NCBI RefSeq assembly: GCF_001411555.2
Contig: NC_049912.1
Location: 15,509,145-15,573,144, forward strand
Direction of reading: 5' to 3'
Length of the DNA stretch: 64,000 bases
Origin: Juglans regia
Lineage: Eukaryota > Streptophyta > Magnoliopsida > Fagales > Juglandaceae
The stretch's first letter is position 1. Each line of letters begins with the position of its first letter. The notes under the pieces are model-generated. The model was not told the origin of the DNA, made no database searches, and saw nothing but the letters and a program-made list of their open reading frames with translations. Made by a program: the position numbers and the translations under genes. This document shows positions 56,450 through 64,000 of the stretch, in pieces.

Positions 56450-57440
56450 TAGTTGCTAGATCTTCGCTTTTCAAATATTTCCACTTGTCGTTGGTGTCAA
56501 TATGTTTGTTGCATTTGAGTCATCCTACTTGTGTCCATTATCATTATTCTCTCATCCTGATCCAATTGTTGCAATTGAAAATTTCCCTTTCTATATCAAT
56601 TATCTCCTTTTCAATATTCATTTCTCTTCCTCAATATAAAATCTCCATTCTTGTTCTAATTACTTCAATTGAAGCCTTTCCATTTCCAAGTAAATTAGCT
56701 CTTATCCTTGATTACGTGCCTCCTCGAGACATTCCACTTACTTCTTCATGAATGCCACAACATCTTCAGAGGGACTATATTTTCTCTTCCTTCTAGCCTT
56801 TTCAGCTTTTCTACCTATTGGTCTCATGATGTCTACATTAGTATCATGAAATGCATTATCCTCCCCAACTTGATTTATTCAATCTAGAGTGTGAGGATTG
56901 AACTTTGAAGATACTGTAATAGATGACTTTCTTCTTGCTTTTTCCTTGGGCCCCTGTTGCAACCATTTTGGTTGGTCCCTCAACAAAAATCAACAATGTT
57001 CAAATGAAAATGAACTTTTTTTTATGGTTTGATACATAATCTTTGCCTTGACAATCTAAAGAATTAAGGTAAATAAAATAAATAAGTATTGGTAATTTGA
57101 GGTATTGATATTGCATTTAATATAAGTTATAACCTTGTCATGCTTGGTAACACCACTTTGATTTTGATATTCAACTTGAGCTGGACATTAACAAAACTCA
57201 TTGGTTACTTGTTGAATTTTCAACCACTGATTCATTAAGGAATTAGAACTGCATACACTTGTAGTTGGGAAGTCCTTATGTTCAAGAAGTATGTGGTAAC
57301 TCGGTCCCAATGTGGTTGATATTTTTGGTAAGCTCCATGAACTGCATCAAGGCTAACATTTAGCTACAATGATTCAAGAAACTTGTCTTCCTCTATAGAG
57401 AAGTTGTCACCCCCATTGTATTTTCTTAGTACAAATTGTT
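56450..57440 (-). pseudogene. PIF/Harbinger Myb-like (NAM-associated) second ORF, decayed
   Basis: On the minus strand: GGDNFSIEEDKFLES, NVSLDAVHGAYQKYQPHWDR, VTTYFLNIRTSQLQV, NQWLKIQQVTNEFC, YQNQSGVTKHDKV, then after a probable intron (about 56955-57135) HCWxIL-like and DQPKW blocks, RPIGRKAEKARRKRKYSPSE, and MDTSRMTQMQQTY near the end. This order is that of the Myb/SANT plus NAM-associated C-terminal protein encoded by PIF/Harbinger elements, which helps the transposase enter the nucleus and bind DNA. Stops and shifts throughout. It faces the transposase pseudogene tail to tail, so both belong to one element whose ends I could not fix. Confidence 0.75.
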
Positions 57441-57839
57441 TCTTGATGTTGAGAGTCTTGGATAGACATTGGAAAATTTTAAGATTCTTCCAAAAAATTA
57501 GTTGTCAATGTTAATATCTCCTTGCAAAAGACTTGTGAAAAATATATTTCCTTGATATTAGGAATCCATCCTAAGAGGCAACATAGTAAATACTGCTTTA
57601 AAACTTGAATAATGAGCCATAAAACCTACACCAAAGGCATGGACACTAATTTTTTAATTGAAGAATTTTCTATTTTTTTTTTAATTCTCAACTCCCTAAT
57701 TTGTAAGAAAAAAAATTACTAGTCAACTTGTCCTTATTAGAAAGAGTCAAGGACACTAACTTTTTTTCTTAAAATTATCAGATGAACGCATGTCTCATTA
57801 GATCTAGTAACCTTAAATGTGGGGCCAAATAAATGTTTA

Positions 57840-59500
57840 ATAAAAATCAAACCCTGGCTAAAGAGAGGCCAGTGATCAAACCATATGCTTCAGCCTTATT
57901 TAGTAGGGTGCTAAGGGCTTCTGAAACTAGGATGGAAAGGAAGGGTGAGAAGGGATCACCTTGCCTAATGCCTAATGCCTCTAAAATGATTGAAGCTTTT
58001 CTATGGAGATCTATTAATGATAAGGGAATAGGACACAATAGATTACCCACTGCATTATAAGGTCATTCCATCTTTTTGCAAATATCATCTTGTGCCCCTC
58101 CCCCCCAAAGTTCTTTTGCTTTGGTGTGCTGCCATTTCTAGGTTAATAAGATAAGGGTAGACTCCTTCTCGTAGACAGGGGAAGCTCAATAATTGTATTT
58201 TTTAGTACAAGTTAGACAATGCAGACACAATGCTATACCTAGAGTCTGATTTTTTTTCACAGTCTAAATCTCAGATTGAAATCCTATAAAGAACTAAACA
58301 CGTTTCCAAAATTGTCACGTAGGGTCTCTTTTCCTTTCCTTATAGGGCAAGAGTCAAACTTAAGATTTTGAGGTCAATTCTTTTCTTTGTCTAACAGAAG
58401 GGTGAAGGTCCGATTCTTAGGAAACTAGACAGAGCACTTGTTAATGCTGAGTGGGAGAGCAGATTCACTGGGTCAAAAGCAATTCCATAACTGCCCTTCA
58501 AGAACCTCCATTCAACTCTATCATATGTTTTGCTCATGTCTAGCTTTAGGGCCATACAATTATCTCTTCCTTTCATTCTATTTCTCAAATAGACTCGAAA
58601 GCCACTATCACATTATTAATAATGAGCTTGCCAAGAACAAAAACACAATGAGTTGGGGAAAGGATTTATGGGAGTATAGACCAATCCAGGATCTTTGCAA
58701 TTTTATAAAGTACATTACAGAGGCTGATTGGTTTGAACTCAGTTACCTTTGATGGGCTTTTGTCTTTGGGATAAGGGCAATGTAAGTGTCATTACCCATC
58801 ATTTCCTAATGGTTTTAGTAAAAAGCAACAGTAAAACCATCTGGGCTAGGGGAGCCTTGGAGTTTATGGTAAATACAACTTCATTGACTTCCATTACAAA
58901 GAAATCTCGGGTAAAAGTGATATTCATTTCTGCCTGGTAGAAATTTTGAAAAATGTTACTAATTTCTATTGGCTCAGAAGTGGTATAGCCTTTCCCATTA
59001 GTAATGCTCAAAATTATGTTGGTTTTTCTCCTTTGGCTAGTATACTTATGGAAATACTTGGTGTTCTTGTCCCACATTTGTTTATCCATTTGCTCAGCCA
59101 CATTCGTTTAGCCCTTTGCTTAGCCACATTTGTTTAGCCCTTTTCTTTCATTTTGTGTCTTCCTCTTCTAGTAACTGTTCCACCTCCTTCTACAACTGTT
59201 TGATTGCATTTTTAAGGCTACCATCATTAGTCTCTTGTAAGCTCTTGATCAAATCAAGCTTTCAGTTGATAAGCTTTCCTTGACCTTTATGAAAATCCTT
59301 ACTCCATTACTTTAATCTCAGTTGACACCCTTTTAACCCGACAGTAGCTTCTGTTAACAGATTAGAGGAGCTCAAAGTACCAAACCATGCACCTTGAACT
59401 ACTTGGTTACAACCCTATTTTTTAGTCCAACTAACATCATATTTAAATATCCTCTCATTCATTCTATTTCCATCCAGACTTTGCAAATAAATACGAAGAG
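57840..59500 (-). mobile_element. LINE relic, antisense, internally rearranged
   Basis: Minus-strand frames: KYDVSWTKK near 59430, LLEEEDTK, KNTKYFHKYTSQRRKTN (59101 leftward), ITNGKGYTTSEPIEISNIFQ, FYQAEMN, LKLDMSKTYDRVEWRFLKG (58391-58560), and ALGIRQGDPFSPFLSILVSE (57847-58050). These are the pre-RT and RT blocks of a plant L1 element. The palm YVDD region and later parts are missing. Several stops. Confidence 0.75.
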
Positions 59501-60527
59501 GACTATGGTTTGAGCAGTTGGCAGCCATATTGCTAACAATGTATTTGTCATACAAATTGAATTCAAATTACTAAAATTCGTTATTTTAATTAGATTTTTA
59601 ACTCTACGTGGTTTAAGAAAAATCAGATTGATCTATTCGTCAAAATTCCAATCAGTAAAGGCACATCAACACCATTCACAGTTCAACACATATAATTTCA
59701 CAAGCTACATGTATAAAAATCTAAGATATTTTAAAAACATAAATAGAAAAAAATTAAATAAGTCCAAAATTAAAAAATAAGGAAAAAGTAAATTAAAAAT
59801 TGAAAACAAAACCACCTTGGCAAATCAGGGCGCAACCACCTTGGCCTCCCTCTTTTTAAGCTACATTTCATTTCAATTTAATATAATTTTTGTATTCTTT
59901 TTATGGGATTTCTTTATTTAAAATTTGGTTTCATTTGCCTTTAAAATGTTTTTATATATTATTTTAGGTTCTTTTAGTATATTTTTTTAATGTTTATACA
60001 TGTGGCCGCACACATCTTCAAGCAGTGTTTGTTGGTAGGAGTCCTGCTATATAATCTCCCCACTGTAGCACAACCTCCACACACTACTTATGTGTGTGTG
60101 TGTTTTTTTTTAAATCAAATGTGTGAATGTACATAAATATTTTGGCATTTCCACCCCCCCGGACCCCTACGTCCCCCCTCCCCCAAGCGTTCTTGCCCCA
60201 GCTCGACTCTCTTTCGTACGGAAATGTGTGAATGTAGCCCGCAGTGTTGCTTCTCATCGTCTTCTTTTGAACGACGTCATCTGTGGTCGCAAACAATGGT
60301 TTATTCTGATAGAAGGGTTTATGTTAAAATGTGAGGTAGATGCTCAATGCCCGCCCAGATTCCTCAGTTCATGATTGCAATTTCAAAGCATAATTACGTG
60401 TAAATAATTGTTGTGCTATATATATATATATATATAATATGATGTTTGGACTATTGATCAATACGCTTCTGGTGTGAAATCGCTCTGAATGTGATGCAGG
60501 GTTTTATTGCATGCATTGGACCACTTC
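59501..60527. other. non-coding AT-rich region
   Basis: A (TG)n tract at 60090-60102 and a (TA)n tract at 60417-60436. Overlapping opposite frames at 60084-60374 span a C-rich/G-rich strand-biased patch (60150-60200) and are unsupported. Confidence 0.45.
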
Positions 60528-60542
60528 AATACAAGGCTAGCT

Positions 60543-60639
60543 TGATGCCAAGGCCTGCTTTGATGGCAAAAGACCCATTTCTCCAAAATGGAGAACTTGG
60601 GTTCGATCCCCCTCCCCCAATGTATATAAAAAAAAAAAA
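60543..60639 (+). mobile_element. 97-bp SINE with 15-bp target duplication
   Basis: Flanked by aatacaaggctagct at 60528-60542 and 60640-60654. Carries ggcctgctttgatggcaaaa and a polymerase III B box (gggttcgatcc at about 60600-60610), and ends in a poly-A tail of about 13 A. At under 100 bp it is shorter than most plant SINEs, essentially a tRNA-like head plus A tail. Confidence 0.82.
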
Positions 60640-60654
60640 AATACAAGGCTAGCT

Positions 60655-62415
60655 CCTGAGATATTACATTCAGTTTGGCCCTTTTGATATTTTCTTGAAC
60701 TTTCTTTGATAGGATATGCCTTAGGTGTGTGTAACCAGAATTTTCCCTTAGTTTCAGCTACCAAACAACCCACAGGGTGTGTTACAGACTATATATTGAC
60801 AGACTTCACAAAAGGTAAACCTTTTCCAGTTTCCAAATCTAAATAATCACGAATTCAAGCTCCAACAATACCCACCACCAAATTTCTCGATTTTTCTCAA
60901 CAACAATAAAAACCCTGAAAGAAGAAGAAGCGATACTTAGCCTACATAGTCACATAAAAGTAAACCTCTCCAACTCGTGTAATTTATTTTTGGAAAAATG
61001 CCAACCGTGTGTTACCGTTGGACGGAAGCTCAACTCACAGTATGGAGTTTGAAAGCGAGATCGAGGGTTTCAAGGGTGAGAGATGTGACGAAGGGGTTGG
61101 GGTGAAAGGTGAGGACGACATCTTCTAGGGTTTTATGGGTGAGAGACGTGAAGGGGCTAGGTTGAAGGGAGTGATCTGTTGCTGGGGTACTAGTTGGGGT
61201 GGGCATCGACATGCGGGAGATATGGGAGAAGAGGTCGTTTGCTCGTTGTCTTGGTTATGGAAAGAGGGAGAAGTAGGGAGCCGAGTGAGAGAAACTCGAG
61301 TGAGAGAAGTCTGAGAGAAGTGGGTGACTGAACCGTGAGTGGGTGAAGAGCCGAGTTTGGCACATCAGGTGTGTGGTGTGCGACCTGCAGACCGGAGGTT
61401 GGGTAGACTTTTTAATTCTTGTTGCTAATGTAATGCTACTAATGGATTTTGATGAAGGGGCCAATTTGGTATTTCTTAAAATTATAAAGAGTTAAAAATC
61501 TAATTAAACACACAGAGTAACTTGACTTTAAAGAGAAGCAAAATCGAATATATTTAACCTTACCAAGCAAATTCTCAAACTTTTTTTTTCCCAAATATAT
61601 TAATATTTTGAAAATTTTGGTCCAACACTCATTGTACCTTGGCACTTGCTTAGTTTTTTGCTTTGTGGAATAACATTCTATTATTATATTAATATAACGA
61701 GAGTTGTTGCTTCTTGAGCCAGACCGAAACAGAGAGAAAGACAACAATCAAACTCCAAATGACAGGAATTGAGGGACAAAACCAAGAAATGGAAGAGAGA
61801 AACAGAGAGAAAATGCAGGGAAATGGAAGGCGAGGGAAGGGAACTGAAAATAGAAAAAATTGAGGGAAGAGAGAGGTTTTGACCGTTGTAGTGTGAAATA
61901 AAATAATAAAATAAAAACATGATCGAGCTATCGTAACAGGTCAAATATGACCCAAGGGTGGGAAACATTGTAACTCAAAGCCAGTTTTATTTGGATTTGC
62001 CTAATCCAGTGCATGTGTTTTTTATGCTCTATTAGGCAAAGTTTTGACTTCGATAGAGAATGCTTAAATCAATGAAGATGCTCTTATAAATTCTGTCAAT
62101 TCTTACTTATGGAAAGAGACCTCACAGTTCATGGACTTGCAGAAAATTTAGATTTCGTTTAGAAAATAATATAAAAATTTGAGAGAAAAATAATTAAAAT
62201 TTCGTAATATTCATTTTTAAATAATTATAGGTTTTGACAAAAAAAAAAAAAAAAAAACATAAGCTGTCATGGCATTATTACCAATACAAACTTATCTTTC
62301 TAATCTGTATTTTAAAAATAATTTCTATTATAACAACTATTATTATTATTATATTCTAAATTATTATTTAATTTTTTTAAAATTAAAAATTTCAAATGAA
62401 ATGTTAGTGATTGGT
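60655..62415. other. non-coding region
   Basis: No gene recognised. Minus frames at 61030-61212, 61255-61464 and 61684-61968 are low complexity (Ser/Thr or Phe/Leu/Ser-rich, from gagaga-type purine repeats). Poly-A at 62241-62257. Confidence 0.45.
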
Positions 62416-62530
62416 AGGGGTGTAAACAAAACCCAGCAAAACCAGTCCGAACCAGCCCGGTCCGAAGAGAAAACCCGGTTCCGATTCTAGACTTTTTAGG
62501 TCTGGACCAACGGTTCCATTAAAGGTTTTA
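62416..62530 (+). mobile_element. end of a non-autonomous hAT element
   Basis: Begins taggggtgtaaac, a typical plant hAT terminus, and continues with accagtccgaaccagcccgg and ggtccgaagagaaaacccgg then ttccg words, the CCGG-type subterminal repeats also seen at 17340-17505. No partner end was identified further right. Confidence 0.6.
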
Positions 62531-62611
62531 TTTTTCTCTATAAAATCTTTTCTTTTCCCATAGCAATACGTACACCAGGCAATCTTGATAATTAGTTTCT
62601 TCTAGAGCCTA

Positions 62612-62642
<31 letters not shown>

Positions 62643-63341
62643 CGATTTTTTACTTTAGAAAGTACTTGTAAAAAATTCTCCTTAAAATTTGGATCTTTTT
62701 ATTAATAGTGGAATTAAAATAATTAAATTATCTAAGATTTTATGACAATTCACATGATATATAGATGATTTTAAAAAGCCAAGAGAAAATGGATTTTCAT
62801 TTTGATAATTAATTGTGTTGAAAAACGAAAATATTAAGAAAAAAGTGTGCTTTAATTTTTTCTTGTATTTATAAAGTTCTAAAACCAAATGGATATATTT
62901 ATATCTGTAATAACTAGCTATTTCTTATATGTTTTGGCCTCTACTGATCAGAAAACCGTCTAAATTCACCATTACCATACTTTGCTCCACCAGAAGAAAT
63001 TAAATTAATCGCCCCTAGCTCCTCATGTGACACAATTGACGTCCTCCACAGCATAAACCCAGAATCGTAAGTACGAACTACGAAGATGGATCATCGACGG
63101 CCCCAACGACGAGAATAATTATCAATTAGGCTTTATCCTGCATGCATGTTCCTAGCTAGCTAGTACTTTTTTTTTTTTCTCGGCAAGTAAAGTATTTATA
63201 GATAAACTAACGGATACAATATATAAGTTTGGTGGAGTGAGAGTCTTCTACAATCTTTCCAAATCCAACACACATTACAACACAAAAGCAAAAAATCAAA
63301 GGGGATGATCGGAGTTAAAAGATTGACTCCTACCCAATTTC
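62531..63341. other. AT-rich non-coding region
   Basis: (TA)n at 62612-62635. No ORF with features. 63164-63300 resembles the tail of a retroelement (t-run, then a-rich low-complexity), unassigned. Confidence 0.4.
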
Positions 63342-63938
63342 TTAAGACCGCTTGGTGACGATTTTTAAATAGTTTGATGAACAGAATATAAAACTACAGC
63401 TAGAAGCCATAGTACAAAAGAGTGTGCTGCAACGTGTTGGTCTGGACTGGTTGGAAGGAACTGTCACATCCACTTTCAGTCGATCATTGGTTAAGAAAAG
63501 CGGGAATATAGTGTAGCAATCGAAAATTGTGATAAATCGTCGACGAGGGGGCGTTTCTGACGATGGTGGCTCGTTCAGGCCACGCGCCATAGTTGGAGTG
63601 AAGAGAATAGTTGAATTTGGAAGATTCGAAGCTGTAGATCCCGAAACTGCCGCGTGTGGTGGCAAAGTGCTCTCTAAGGCATGACAGCAAGTGAGGATCA
63701 CGCGCAACATAAGCCGTGCGTGAGGCGAACACGCTGCATAGATAGACGGATTTCTTCTGTCAGTTTGAAGATTAGCACCTGGAGAAGCTAAAGAAGGGGC
63801 GCGTGTCCACCCTAGGTCGTCGAAAAGTAATAGATCAGCAAAAATAAACAGTGCTACTGGGAAATTAAAAAAAAAAAAAGAAAAAGAAAAAAACATAGAT
63901 AAACGGAAATAAAGGCCATGGCCGGCAAGGAAGGCCAT
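63342..63938 (-). other. 198-codon open frame of unknown nature
   Basis: The longest unassigned frame in this end of the window, minus strand. N-terminal 40 residues are hydrophobic and Phe-rich owing to an A-rich tract (63867-63894), followed by Ser/Thr/Pro-rich sequence with seven or so Cys but no motif I recognise. The DNA is more GC-rich and CpG-containing than its surroundings. It may be part of an unrecognised dispersed repeat or a spurious frame; I would not annotate it as a gene without homologues or transcripts. Confidence 0.25.
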
Positions 63939-64000
63939 GGCTGATGAGGAGGGGATGTGGGTGGAGCCGAAGCATCAACCCTCCTCCCCCTAATGAACGA

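Noticed and set aside
60084..60374. Opposed frames of 70 and 83 codons
   Set aside because: They cover a strand-biased C-rich patch with no domain content.

Overview
This is a plant nuclear window, from a repeat-rich woody eudicot. The evidence is a split TOM40 gene with small exons and long repeat-filled introns, a PLS-type PPR gene, plant-lineage retroelements (RNase H-bearing L1 LINE, Tat-type gypsy, copia), hAT, Mutator and PIF/Harbinger DNA transposons, and tRNA-derived SINEs. A recurrent MITE with GATGAGATGAGAT-like ends reminds me of Juglandaceae (walnut/hickory) genomes; that is recollection, not proof. No tRNA, rRNA or CRISPR locus was seen.

Layout. 1-3096: hAT copy 1 (transposase frameshifted), cut by a 100-N gap. 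3197-4410: 3' part of a PPR gene. 4411-6887: UTR and unidentified AT-rich sequence. 6888-11237: hAT copy 2 with a full-length transposase ORF, a CG-rich ~52-bp tandem array, a 50-bp perfect palindrome and GGAGTC-rich subterminal repeats. 11238-17115: a dead L1-type LINE. 17116-17925: AT-rich and hAT-like remnants. 17988-20390: a long LTR in minus orientation. 20395-24800: an internally deleted Tat-lineage gypsy element with 3' tandem repeats and an antisense ORF. 24800-27060: MITEs and foldbacks. 27561-32538: a Mutator-like element with ~260-bp TIRs and a perfect 9-bp target-site duplication; its transposase is dead and lacks the catalytic core, but a convergent GRF-zinc-finger/coiled-coil/membrane-anchor ORF is intact. 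33094-35302: a second convergent pair, a FAR1-type gene fragment facing a broken GRF-type ORF. 38320-47580: TOM40, 11 exons, 315 residues, apparently functional, with a partial tandem duplication of exon 4. 48874-53992: a dead Ty1/copia element in minus orientation. 55031-57440: a decayed PIF/Harbinger element with convergent DDE transposase and Myb-like/NAM-associated ORFs. 57840-59500: a LINE relic. 60543-60639: a very short SINE with a 15-bp target duplication. The rest is AT-rich non-coding sequence with MITE and hAT ends.

Only TOM40 (outer-membrane protein import channel of mitochondria) looks like a complete cellular gene; the PPR gene is a fragment at an assembly gap. Everything else recognised belongs to mobile elements. 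The most unusual observation is that two different Mutator-superfamily transposase types lie next to each other, each with a minus-strand GRF-type ORF placed convergently downstream, the position occupied by mudrB in maize MuDR. In the first pair the accessory ORF is open while the transposase has decayed.
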